Assembly (NCBI GenBank): GCA_026713245.1
Contig: JAPOOU010000030.1
Location: 1 to 54,248 of the forward strand
DNA length: 54,248 bases
From: Chloroflexota bacterium
GTDB lineage: Bacteria > Chloroflexota > Anaerolineae > Aggregatilineales > Phototrophicaceae
Direction: 5' to 3'
The position numbers were made by a program, and so were the translations under genes. Each line of letters starts with the position of its first letter. The first letter of the stretch is position 1. Positions 43,829 through 52,105 of this stretch are shown here, one piece after another. The notes beneath the pieces are model-generated. The model was not told the origin of the DNA. It did no database searches and saw only the letters and a program-made list of their open reading frames with translations.

Positions 43829-45145
43829 ATGGCCGATGCGCGAATCACAATTCAAGATCGCTTCGTTCCGCAGACTCTGGACTTGCTAAAAGGGGTCTTT
43901 GCCAATTATCCGGGACGTGACTTTGCCGTGCGCTTGTGGGATGGAACGATCTGGGAGCAAGAGGGCACGACCGAGCATCGCTTTACGATTGTACTCAATC
44001 ATCCATCGGCCTTGCGCCGTATGTTCTTTCCGCCGACCGAACGTCGCCTGGGCGAAGCCTATATGTTCGGCGATTTCGAAATCGAAGGCAATATGTACGA
44101 GGCGATCTACCTGGCGCGCTACCTGTGGGAAAACTGGACCTGGCGCGATATGCTGCGCTTTGCGCCGAAGCTGTTGCGCTTGCCCTCTCACTCGTCCGGC
44201 TCGAACGAACAGATCGCCCATATCTCCGGGCAGAAACACTCGGTCAACCGCGACAGACAGGCGATCCAATACCATTACGATGTATCGAACGAGTTTTATC
44301 AGCTGTGGCTCGATGAGAGGATGGTTTACTCCTGCGCCTACTTTGCGGATCCCGACGAAAGCATTGATGCCGCACAGAGCCGCAAGCTCGACTATATCTG
44401 CCGCAAGCTGCGCTTGCAGCCGGGCGAGCGCTTGCTGGATATCGGCTGCGGTTGGGGCGCGCTGATCATGTACGCCGCCCAACACTACGGCGTGGATGCG
44501 CTAGGCATCACACTCAGCGAAAAGCAATTGGCGCTGGCGAACGAGCGCATCGCCGCCGCCGGGTTGGCCGATCGCTGTCGCGCCCAATTGCTGGATTACC
44601 GCAACGTGGACGAGTCGCAGCCCTTTGACAAGATCGTCAGCATCGGCATGGTGGAGCATGTCGGCCGAGAAAACCTGGGCATCTATTTTGAGAAAGCCTA
44701 TCGTCTGCTGAAGCCGGGCGGCGTCTTTCTCAATCACGGGATTACACTTTTGAGCGCGCCATTTGAGGCGCTCTACGAAGCAAGGGATTCTTTCGTCCAG
44801 CAATACGTCTTTCCGGATGGTGACAGCCAGCCCATCGCCTACGTTCTGGATGTCGCTGCCAAAGCGAACTTCGAGTGTCGAGACGTGGAAAGCCTGCGCG
44901 AGCATTATGCCTTAACGCTCAAGAACTGGCTGCAACGCTACGAGGCGCATGAGCAGACCATACTCGATATGCTGGGCCCCACCGGCTATCGCCAATGGCG
45001 CATCTACCTGGCGGGCGCGCGCTGGGTCTTCGAATCCGGCTACAACTCCATTCACCAGGCTCTCCTGTACAAATCGCATGACGGCAGGACCGCGCATGGC
45101 TACCTTCCGCTGACGCGCGACGACTGGTATGAGAACGGGGCCTGA
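43829..45145 (+). CDS. cfa: Cyclopropane-fatty-acyl-phospholipid synthase family methyltransferase
   Basis: This 438-residue SAM enzyme adds a methylene (or methyl) group to unsaturated fatty chains of membrane lipids. The C-terminal catalytic domain has YHYDVSNEFYQLWLD, SAM motif I LLDIGCGWGAL and YSCAYF. The N-terminal domain (MFGDFEIEG) is the typical lipid-binding part. A strong AGAGGAGGT site precedes the ATG at 43829. It is slightly longer than E. coli Cfa (382) and close to many Cfa-like enzymes. The product lipid is not known. Confidence 0.88.
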   Translation: MADARITIQDRFVPQTLDLLKGVFANYPGRDFAVRLWDGTIWEQEGTTEHRFTIVLNHPSALRRMFFPPTERRLGEAYMFGDFEIEGNMYEAIYLARYLWENWTWRDMLRFAPKLLRLPSHSSGSNEQIAHISGQKHSVNRDRQAIQYHYDVSNEFYQLWLDERMVYSCAYFADPDESIDAAQSRKLDYICRKLRLQPGERLLDIGCGWGALIMYAAQHYGVDALGITLSEKQLALANERIAAAGLADRCRAQLLDYRNVDESQPFDKIVSIGMVEHVGRENLGIYFEKAYRLLKPGGVFLNHGITLLSAPFEALYEARDSFVQQYVFPDGDSQPIAYVLDVAAKANFECRDVESLREHYALTLKNWLQRYEAHEQTILDMLGPTGYRQWRIYLAGARWVFESGYNSIHQALLYKSHDGRTAHGYLPLTRDDWYENGA

Positions 45146-45274
45146 TTCTGCGTCCGCAACGACGCGGGTATAGGTTTCTGGCGACCAGTCAGAGTCTATT
45201 AACGAACCGCCTGGACGCTCGCCCCATTTCCGGCGCCCCCTCAATCGCCGGGCTCACGGGGGATGCTTCCCACA

Positions 45275-45359
45275 GCCGCTCGGCGGCAGCGAAAAAGTCT
45301 GCCGCGCTCACACATAATAACAAGCCTTCTCGTCGTATGATCGACCTGGTTTAAGAAAA
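45275..45359 (+). repeat. Dispersed intergenic repeat (family A)
   Basis: This clear copy has GCCGCTCGGCGGCAGCGAAA, TCTGCCGCGCTCACACATAA, CCTTCTCGTCGTATGATCGA and GGTTTAAGAAAA. The first half is almost identical to the copy at 41487-41574 beyond the first 12 bases. Confidence 0.8.
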
Positions 45360-45592
45360 GAGAGGAGCCTGAGGACAGTGTTTCGTTGGACAGACAGTCG
45401 CGCCCGATGAAAGGGCGCCCGCTCCTCAGTTGATGTTTGGGGCAGGTTTTGACAGAGTCAAAAGACTTTTCATGTCCTCCTCGCCAGGCCGGGGACGGTG
45501 TTGCATTTCAACGCACTCCTTGTATTGCAGTAATGTAATAGTGATTGCGTCTGGCTTGTCAGAACAACACTTGGTTTCCCGCGTCCAAACTA

Positions 45593-45620
45593 TTGACAAA
45601 CGAAGACTCTGATATACAAT
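45593..45620 (+). promoter_or_regulatory. Sigma-70-type promoter
   Basis: A perfect TTGACA (45593-45598) and TACAAT (45615-45620) are 16 nt apart. The small coiled-coil gene starts 37 nt downstream. Confidence 0.6.
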
Positions 45621-45656
45621 TCGCTTATACAAAACATTGCCGAAGTGAGACGCGAC

Positions 45657-45869
45657 ATGGCTACCACCGATATTCGTTTCAAACGCATGAATGACGAATA
45701 CCAGAGCGTTAGAAACGCTCAGGACGACTTATTTGATAAAGTGGACACACTTGAGGCTGCTATTCTAGGATTGACGGAAGCGGTTGCAGAAAACTCGCGG
45801 AAACTGGACGCCCTCCTTAAGCATTTCGAGGTGCCTTACAAATCCCCCGCGGGCTTCATCAAAGAATGA
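45657..45869 (+). CDS. Small coiled-coil protein
   Basis: This 70-residue protein has heptad-like spacing of hydrophobics between about residues 20 and 56 (LFDKVDTLEAAILGL, then ENSRKLDALL), followed by a short tail (FEVPYKSPAGFIKE). It reads as a single coiled coil. A good promoter lies upstream. I recognise no family; small proteins of this shape can be antitoxins, phage-type accessory proteins or scaffold pieces. Confidence 0.5.
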   Translation: MATTDIRFKRMNDEYQSVRNAQDDLFDKVDTLEAAILGLTEAVAENSRKLDALLKHFEVPYKSPAGFIKE

Positions 45870-46469
45870 GGTTTCAAACGCTTGGATTGCGCGACGGCCT
45901 GCATGAAGCGGCCGAGCGGCTGTAGTGAATAATCCTCTACAGCGCTCAAAAGCAGATGGTTGTATTTGATATTCACCATCCCTCCAATAGATCCACACTT
46001 CCATGCTCAGAACAGTTGCGCTTTCCGCTATTCCCGAGGGGTCCACGCCTGCCCAGACAGTGCTCGCCCGACCGCAGGCGCGAAGCCCTCAATCTGATCT
46101 CGATGCACTCGGCGGTTCAAGTCCTGCCGCCAGCGCAACAGATGCGCCGCGCTCATGTCGCCAACCATCCGCGTTGCCAAACCCGCATCGCCCCAGAACC
46201 CCGGATTTGCCACTGGCGCGCGTCGCTGCTCGGCCTCATAAACTGTTTCTGTGCCCTAGGTAAGTGCAAGCAAGTAGTGGGAATCTGACAAAGCGCCGCG
46301 CGTAGACACAATAGGACTACCCCCAACAGCAGACACATTTCTTTGCCCGACGAACATGTACATGCTTCTACTTCTATGTGGTTAATGGTCTTGTACGGGC
46401 ATCACTTCTCGGTGTGTGCGGCGACGCAAGACGCGAGCGACGAATTGAGGCGGGATTATGTAACGCAGA
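45870..46469. other. Non-coding region with a methyltransferase fragment
   Basis: No intact gene is seen. A decayed piece of an FkbM-type gene lies at 46135-46230. The rest shows no repeat or RNA that I can identify. Confidence 0.45.
46135..46230 (-). pseudogene. Remnant of an FkbM methyltransferase 3' end
   Basis: On the minus strand it reads WGDAGLATRMVGDMSAAHLL, which parallels the end of the intact neighbour (WGDARLVARETARMLGDMS, then VVNLL). At DNA level CGCTCATGTCGCC and CGCATCGCCCCA are shared, with a 12-nt deletion between. It is probably the tail of a lost paralog. Confidence 0.45.
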
Positions 46470-47390
46470 TCAACTTCTAAACAGCAAATTCACCACGCTC
46501 ATGTCGCCCAGCATGCGCGCCGTCTCCCTCGCCACCAGGCGCGCATCGCCCCAATCCCGCAGCGAGCCGTCCGCCGCTATGGCCTCGACGCGGCTGAAAC
46601 CCATGCCTAGCGCCTCGTCCAGCGCCGCTCCCGGCTCGTGCCCGAAGGCCTGCAGGGCGGCGGGATTGTACTCCATCACCAGCGTCATCCGCGGCGAAGC
46701 GGCGATGGTTTCCCGCATGCCGCGCAGCGCGCCCAGTTCTGCGCCCTCGATATCCATCTTGACCATATCCACCCGTTCAGTGCCCAGCTCCGCCAGGCAG
46801 GCGTCAATGGTGACGGTCTTGACTTGGAAACGCTGCATCTCGAAGGCTTCTTGTCCGCGCGGCGCGATATCCCCCGCGCCCATCCGCGCGCGCTGTAAAT
46901 GCGCCAGCGACTCGTCATAATGCAGCGATCCGCTGGCAGACATCATCAGATAGTCGTAAAGCTCGGCGCTGCCTGCGGCTTCCGCCAGCGCCACTTGCAG
47001 CGCGGTCACGTTGGCCAGGGCGCGCGTATTGTGCCGCAGCACCCGGTGCGTGCGCGGATGCGGCTCGAAGGCGATGACGCGCCCTCGCGTCCCGGTCAAG
47101 CGCGAAAGCAAGCGCGTGTAATAGCCGACATGAGCGCCGACGTCCAGCGCGACCATACCGGGCTTGACCAGGCTTCGCAGCAGTTGAGTAGTCTCGGCCT
47201 CGTGTTGGCCCGTAAGCAGTTCCAGCCGAAACCAAAAGGGATCTTCGGGAATGGTCTTGAAGTTGAAACGGCGTTCGAGCGCGGGCATAAGCACGCGATC
47301 CATCAATCGGTGCATGGCGATATGCGCGGGACGAACGCGTTTAACCGTCTTGCGGTATAGGCTTAGGCTGGAATCGAAAAGGCGCATCAT
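46470..47390 (-). CDS. FkbM family SAM-dependent methyltransferase
   Basis: This 306-residue protein O-methylates a sugar or secondary metabolite. The FkbM domain has the SAM motif ALDVGAHVGYYTRLL (about residues 80-94), FEPHPRTHRVLRHN, and VDMVKMDIEGAELGALRG, all characteristic. The start at 47390 has a second ATG at 47387 and no good ribosome-binding site. It lies downstream of the tandem TPR genes, same strand, 54 nt after the first, and may share their transcript. Confidence 0.87.
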   Translation of the reverse strand: MMRLFDSSLSLYRKTVKRVRPAHIAMHRLMDRVLMPALERRFNFKTIPEDPFWFRLELLTGQHEAETTQLLRSLVKPGMVALDVGAHVGYYTRLLSRLTGTRGRVIAFEPHPRTHRVLRHNTRALANVTALQVALAEAAGSAELYDYLMMSASGSLHYDESLAHLQRARMGAGDIAPRGQEAFEMQRFQVKTVTIDACLAELGTERVDMVKMDIEGAELGALRGMRETIAASPRMTLVMEYNPAALQAFGHEPGAALDEALGMGFSRVEAIAADGSLRDWGDARLVARETARMLGDMSVVNLLFRS

Positions 47391-47444
47391 AATCGGGCAA
47401 GCAGTTGAGTCCAAAAAACAGCCTAGCCGAGCGCCCTGCGCTGG

Positions 47445-48659
47445 TCAATCCTGAAACGAGACCGGCGCTGACGCTGTCTCGATGCACTTCAGGTCGCTGT
47501 TGATCGCCTCCAGGCCCTGCTGAATCCGGTCGATCGTATCGCTGTAGCCGGTCGCCGCCTCCGCCAGCGCCAGCGATTCCTGGAGCAGGGCCCAGCCGGT
47601 TGTGCATTCGCCGGTGTAATAATGTGACAAACCCAGCCGATAGCGGCAGGACAAATCGTAGGCGCCGTCATCATGATCCAGGCATTGCTGGAACGTAGCG
47701 CGCGAATCAACAAAACGACGCTCACGGTAGTAAAGCAGACCAAGGTGAAACAGCGCTTCGGCATCGCTGCTGTCGTTGGCTACGGAGTCCTCGCAAAAGC
47801 CGAGCGCGCGCGCGAATTGCCCAACCTTGCGATAGGCCAGGCACAGGCGCAGCATGGCGCGGGCATTGCGCGAGTCAATCGCCAGAATGCGGTCGTAGAG
47901 ATCAATCGCTTGCTGATCGTTATCGCGCGCCAGATATAGCGCCGCCAGCTCGAAGTGTACGGGCAAGTAGCTGGGTCGCAATTCGATGGCGCGTTCGAGA
48001 TGCTCCGCCGCCTCGTCATAAGCGCCGACGGACTGCAGGGCGTAAGCATAGGCGCGAACAAGCTCGGCATCGCCGGGATTGATCGACAAGCCGCGTTCGC
48101 CCGCTTCCAGCCCATCCGGCCAGCGTTGCGTATCAATGTAGGCGCGGCTCAGCGTCCCGTACAGCGGCGTGAAACCGGGATTCATATCAAGCCCCGCAAC
48201 CGCGACCGGGATAGCGACGGCGGGTTTGCCCCGCGCCACCAGCGCGGCAGACTTCAGCGCGAATCCGTGCGCGTCGCTGGCGTCAAGGTCGATGATGCGC
48301 TCGGCGTATGTCAACGCTTCATCGTATCGACCCAATTCAATCAGGACCTTGCCGTATTCGTAGAGGTAAGCGATGTTGTGCGGACGCTCAGAAACGGCGG
48401 TCGCCATCAAGGCTGCCGCGGTGGGGAAAACCCCCGCCTGCGCCTGCAACCCAGCGCGCATCGCCAGCTCGCTGGGCAATGGCGTCGGCGTCGCCGGATC
48501 GCCAACCAGCGACTCGATGACAAGCTCGACCGTCGTCCGTTGCGAGACGACGCTCAAGCCGAGCAACAACCCGAGGATGACAGCGATTAATGTATTGCGG
48601 GTACGGTGACGCTTCGGTTCGCGAAAAAACGGTTGCGAATAATCGCGCCGGATTCTCAT
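47445..48659 (-). CDS. Membrane-anchored TPR protein (copy 1)
   Basis: This 404-residue protein has a basic N-terminus (MRIRRDYSQPFFREPKRHR), one membrane helix (about residues 23-40) and a Pro/Thr linker (PATPTPLPS). About eight TPR units fill the rest (for example AYLYEYGKVLIELGRYDEAL and AEALFHLGLLYYRERRFVD). The bulk is probably extracytoplasmic and acts as a protein-binding scaffold. The gene starts 3 nt after the stop of its paralog at 48663-49916, so the two are an operon. Confidence 0.82.
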   Translation of the reverse strand: MRIRRDYSQPFFREPKRHRTRNTLIAVILGLLLGLSVVSQRTTVELVIESLVGDPATPTPLPSELAMRAGLQAQAGVFPTAAALMATAVSERPHNIAYLYEYGKVLIELGRYDEALTYAERIIDLDASDAHGFALKSAALVARGKPAVAIPVAVAGLDMNPGFTPLYGTLSRAYIDTQRWPDGLEAGERGLSINPGDAELVRAYAYALQSVGAYDEAAEHLERAIELRPSYLPVHFELAALYLARDNDQQAIDLYDRILAIDSRNARAMLRLCLAYRKVGQFARALGFCEDSVANDSSDAEALFHLGLLYYRERRFVDSRATFQQCLDHDDGAYDLSCRYRLGLSHYYTGECTTGWALLQESLALAEAATGYSDTIDRIQQGLEAINSDLKCIETASAPVSFQD

Positions 48660-48662
48660 TGC

Positions 48663-49916
48663 CTAGATGCCTCCGATAGGCGTCGGCGGGATGGCTGTCG
48701 GCGGAATAGGCGTCGGCAGCGTCACATTCTCGTATCCCGCGCAATTCACGCGGATGTTGGAAAGTCCGATGTTGATGGTATCGATGATCTGATCCGCAAC
48801 AGCATATTGGAGCGCCTCTTGCAGCACCCTCCAGGCGGCGTCGCATTGGGCTAGAAAATAATGTGCCCAACCGCGCAGGTAAAAGCATTCGACTTCGCTA
48901 GAGCCGTATTCGACGCAGTTTTCGAAGGACTCGATCGCGCCTTCGTAGTTACGCCGGCTGTATTGCGTCTGGCCCAGCATGCGCCAGGCCGACGCGTATT
49001 GACTGTTGATGGCAAGGGCCTGTTCACAATAGCGGCTGCCCTCCTGGAATTCACCCACGGCAGCGAAGGTCTCGCAGAGCCGCAAGTACGCTTTGGCATT
49101 GTTCGATTCCAGCTCAAGCACGCGCCGATAGATGCCGACGGCCATTTCCGGGACGTCGATGGCGCGGTATTGGGCGGCCAGTTCAAAATAAGGACCGGGC
49201 AAGTTGGGGTTGATGGCGACCGCTTGTTCCAGCGTTTCAATCGCCTGGGAATTGCGGCCAGTGAAGATCAGCGGGATAGAGTAGGCGCGGTGGGCGAAGG
49301 AATCCAGCGGATCGAGTTGGATCGCGCGGTTGCCTCGGCTCAGTCCCTCGTCAAAACGACCGATATTGGTATAGGCAATGGCAAGGGCGGCGTGCAAGGG
49401 AGCGAAGCCTGGGTCGATATCCAGGCCCGATACCGCCAGCGGGATCGCGTTGCCGGGGTCGCTCCACATCAGCGCGCGCGCTTTCAGAGCGTATCCGCGG
49501 ACATCGTCCGGCGCGGCGGCGATGGCGCGGTCGCCGATCGGCGCCGCCAGGTCGTACTCGTCCAGTTCGATAAGGATCCTGCCGTACTCATACAGGTAAT
49601 CGACGTCATCCGGCCGCTGTTCCAGCGCGCGTTCAAATGCCCCCAGCGCATCGCGGACCTTACCCTTGTTATACAGCTCGATGCCCACTTGCGCGTGCTG
49701 GCTGGCGAAGGCCGTGGGGGTCGGCGCGATGCCCAGCAGATCGAGCGCGGCGAATTGCATGCGGTCGTAGTTGGTCAGTGTCGACAGGATCAAGCCGAGA
49801 CTGCTGCCGATCGTCAGCAGGATCAGCAGCAACAGCGGTATCCCGCTCAAGCCGCGTCGGCGGCTGCTGAAGAAGGGCTTGCTGTGATCGCGCTTTATTC
49901 TGCGATTGGGTCTCAT
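48663..49916 (-). CDS. Membrane-anchored TPR protein (copy 2)
   Basis: This 417-residue paralog of the next gene downstream shares the basic start (RIKRDHSKPFFSSRRRG), one membrane helix (about 23-42), a linker with APTPTAFA and the TPR array (YLYEYGRILIELDEYDLA parallels copy 1). The C-terminus ends in a Pro-rich tail (LPTPIPPTAIPPTPIGGI). I chose the ATG at 49916 because it aligns with the copy 1 start. It is first in the operon. Confidence 0.82.
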   Translation of the reverse strand: MRPNRRIKRDHSKPFFSSRRRGLSGIPLLLLILLTIGSSLGLILSTLTNYDRMQFAALDLLGIAPTPTAFASQHAQVGIELYNKGKVRDALGAFERALEQRPDDVDYLYEYGRILIELDEYDLAAPIGDRAIAAAPDDVRGYALKARALMWSDPGNAIPLAVSGLDIDPGFAPLHAALAIAYTNIGRFDEGLSRGNRAIQLDPLDSFAHRAYSIPLIFTGRNSQAIETLEQAVAINPNLPGPYFELAAQYRAIDVPEMAVGIYRRVLELESNNAKAYLRLCETFAAVGEFQEGSRYCEQALAINSQYASAWRMLGQTQYSRRNYEGAIESFENCVEYGSSEVECFYLRGWAHYFLAQCDAAWRVLQEALQYAVADQIIDTINIGLSNIRVNCAGYENVTLPTPIPPTAIPPTPIGGI

Positions 49917-50035
49917 TGCGCCCCGTCGCCCTGTAAACAAGATGTCTGTCTCATTATGCCATTATACGGGAATCTACCTCAAGTGGCGCAGACGGGCTGG
50001 CCAACAGGGCAATCGAACCAGAACTAACATAGGAT

Positions 50036-50083
50036 GAATGTCACATAAATCTGGAAAATGTAGGGCGCCTCGCGAGACGCTCC
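50036..50083 (+). repeat. Short dispersed repeat (family C), copy 1
   Basis: It shares GAATGTCACATAAAT, TAGGG-CGCCTCG and GAGACGC with 51793-51840. It directly abuts a family A repeat. Confidence 0.5.
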
Positions 50084-50087
50084 AGTT

Positions 50088-50177
50088 TTCGTGAACCGCG
50101 TCGCTCATGCGACCAGACGGATTGCGATTCTGCTTGAAGGCGAAATTCCTGGGACGTATTCGCCGCCGCCGAGCGGC
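50088..50177 (-). repeat. Dispersed intergenic repeat (family A)
   Basis: This minus-strand copy reads GCCGCTCGGCGGCGGCGAAT, GTCCCAGGAATTTCGCC, GCAGAATCG, GGTCGCATGAGCGACGCGGT and TCACGAAAA. Confidence 0.75.
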
Positions 50178-50242
50178 TAAATTGCCTCCATTACGGCAGG
50201 CGAGAGAATAAAACTCGGTGCTCCCGGTCAGAGTCGGCTGGC

Positions 50243-50273
50243 TGAGTCTACGCGCCCTACGCGACCCTCGGTG
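50243..50273 (+). repeat. Short CTACGCGAC repeat (family B), copy 2
   Basis: It contains CTACGCGCC, CTACGCGAC and CCTCGGTG, like the copy at 538-570. Confidence 0.45.
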
Positions 50274-50376
50274 AACAAACAATGTGATGCGATTGCTCAA
50301 GGGAAGGGGCCGGGGGAGGTTGTAGCCAAGCGCTCGTGTATAATCCCGCATCTAGCGGAGCATCGAGGGAACACAA

Positions 50377-50988
50377 ATGAGCAGGAACATCGAATGGGCG
50401 CAGCGCATCGCCGCCATCGCCAATACCGGCCTTTATTACGTGAAAGACCACTACGACCGTGAACGCTATCAACAGCTTCTCGATATCGCCGCCGAGATGC
50501 TGGGTGGCGCGAGTGACACCGCTCCGATAACTGTCCGCGCCCTGCTGGACTGTGACGATGGCTATATCACCCCCAAAGTCGACGTGCGCGGCGCGGTCTT
50601 CAAGGACGGGAAAGTGCTGCTGGTGCAGGAAGCAGGCGACGGCTTATGGTCATTGCCGGGCGGCTGGGCCGATGTCGGCGATGGTCCGGCGGGTGCTGTC
50701 GAGCGCGAGATCCGCGAAGAAAGCGGCTACCAGGCGCGCGCTGTCAAGCTCATGGCGGTGGACGACCGCAACCGGCGCAATCGCCGATCCGCCTTCGCCG
50801 TCTACAAGCTCTTCTTCCTCTGTGATCTGATTGGTGGCGAAGCGACAACCAGCGAAGAGAGCCTCGCGGTGGACTGGTTCGCGCCAGATCAGCTGCCGCC
50901 GCTATCGCAAGGGCGCGTCACCGAGGCGCAAATTGGACGCTGGTTCCGTCACTGGCGGCAGCCCAATTTGCCGACCGAGTTCGACTAG
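50377..50988 (+). CDS. NUDIX hydrolase with N-terminal helical domain
   Basis: This 203-residue enzyme hydrolyses a nucleoside diphosphate linked to another group. Residues 1-55 (WAQRIAAIANTGLYYVKDHY) resemble the Nudix_N_2 domain of ADP-ribose/ADP-sugar-type members. The Nudix box is in GGWADVGDGPAGAVEREIR followed by EESGY; the first acidic position is Asp where Glu is usual, while the REx2EE core is complete. The ATG follows GAGGGA. It is followed after 42 nt by the LysE gene. Confidence 0.85.
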   Translation: MSRNIEWAQRIAAIANTGLYYVKDHYDRERYQQLLDIAAEMLGGASDTAPITVRALLDCDDGYITPKVDVRGAVFKDGKVLLVQEAGDGLWSLPGGWADVGDGPAGAVEREIREESGYQARAVKLMAVDDRNRRNRRSAFAVYKLFFLCDLIGGEATTSEESLAVDWFAPDQLPPLSQGRVTEAQIGRWFRHWRQPNLPTEFD

Positions 50989-51030
50989 CGACATTGATGT
51001 GAAGTAGATGACGAGGAGTCGGGCGCGACG

Positions 51031-51732
51031 ATGATCAGCCAATTCCTATTGCCGGCACTCAGCTTTGGCTTGAGCGCCGCGGTCATTCCCGGCCCGCTGA
51101 TCGCCTACGTCGTCAATACGACGCTGACGCAAGGCTGGCGGGCGGCACTATTGGTCGTCCTGGCGCCTTTGATTACCGATGCGCCCATCATCGTATTGAT
51201 GACCTTCCTGCTGGGTCAGCTACCTGATGATGTTCTGAAGTTGATTCAGATCGGCGGTGGGGCTCTGTTGCTGGCGATCGCCTGGGGCGCGCGGGATCAG
51301 TATCAATCGGGCGCGGCGACTAATTTGGCAGCGGATACCGCGTCCGTGCGGGCGCATAGCAAGCGCCGCGTGCTCATGACCGGCATCGCGATGAATCTCC
51401 TAAGCCCCGGACCGTATCTCTTCTGGGGGAGCGTCAATGGGCCCTTGCTGCTCCGGGCGATAGATGTTTCCGCCTGGCATGCGCTGGCCTTCTTGCTGGT
51501 GTTCTACCTGACCTTCTTGTCTGGCTTATGCGCATGGGTGCTGCTATTTCACCACGTCGGCCGGGTCAGGGCCGCTACCCTGCGGGTGGTCATTCTGGCT
51601 ACGATACTGCTGTTGCTCTGGTTCGGCATCGGCCTCATCACGGAGGCGCTCGGTTTGGCGGCCTTTCATCTGCCTGTGTTCCTTGCCGGTTTTCTCGTCA
51701 TGATCTCACGAGAGGCCTGGAAACGGCGCTGA
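51031..51732 (+). CDS. LysE/RhtB family exporter
   Basis: This 233-residue membrane protein has about six helices. The start LPALSFGLSAAVIPGPLIAY contains the family Pro-Gly-Pro motif after the first helix. It probably exports an amino acid or similar metabolite. It follows the NUDIX gene in the same direction and may be co-transcribed with it. Confidence 0.83.
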   Translation: MISQFLLPALSFGLSAAVIPGPLIAYVVNTTLTQGWRAALLVVLAPLITDAPIIVLMTFLLGQLPDDVLKLIQIGGGALLLAIAWGARDQYQSGAATNLAADTASVRAHSKRRVLMTGIAMNLLSPGPYLFWGSVNGPLLLRAIDVSAWHALAFLLVFYLTFLSGLCAWVLLFHHVGRVRAATLRVVILATILLLLWFGIGLITEALGLAAFHLPVFLAGFLVMISREAWKRR

Positions 51733-52105
51733 CGTCGAGCCGAATCCGTCGCCACGCATTAGGAAGGAATCGCATCAAAGCCAGTCACTGTCGAATGTCA
51801 CATAAATGTGAAAAGCCTAGGGTCGCCTCGCCGAGACGCCCGTGCATTATGACCTGCGACTTACGAGCGTTTCAGCGGGCCGCTTGGACGCTGACCGTCA
51901 AACGCCCCCGCAATGCGTACGTTCTGGCAGGCAAACAGATGAATCTCAACGCACACATCATGTTTCGCTGAACCGGTTGGAGAGGGAGGCGGAAATTGGT
52001 CCCGGCATGCTATGATCACTTTGATGCTATTGTCCGTGCTCACTGTCAGTTGCGCGGCTTCGCTCGCATGTTACGATTGTAGGATGCCCAAGGCTTAACG
52101 TTACG
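51733..52105. other. Intergenic region with a family C repeat
   Basis: It holds the family C copy at 51793-51840. A 24-codon ORF at 52024-52098 (LLSVLTVSCAASLACYDC) ends 7 nt before the next gene. It has a hydrophobic, Cys-containing start but is too short to call. Confidence 0.4.
51793..51840 (+). repeat. Short dispersed repeat (family C), copy 2
   Basis: It shares the GAATGTCACATAAAT core, then TAGGGTCGCCTCG and GAGACGCCCG, with 50036-50083. Here no family A repeat follows. Confidence 0.5.

Larger units (their letters stand above)
45146..45656. other. Intergenic region with repeat and promoter
   Basis: It holds a family A repeat (45275-45359) and a good promoter (45593-45620). A minus-strand ORF of 68 codons (45426-45632) has no recognisable content and no ribosome-binding site, so I do not call it a gene. 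Confidence 0.5.
49917..50376. other. Intergenic region packed with repeats
   Basis: It lies between the divergent TPR and NUDIX genes. It contains a family C repeat (50036-50083), a family A repeat (50088-50177) and a family B repeat (50243-50273), in that order. A TATAAT box at 50339-50344 is the likely -10 of the NUDIX gene. Confidence 0.5.

Noticed and set aside
45426..45632. 68-codon minus-strand ORF upstream of the coiled-coil gene
   Set aside because: It has no ribosome-binding site and no recognisable content, and it overlaps the promoter of the gene on the other strand.
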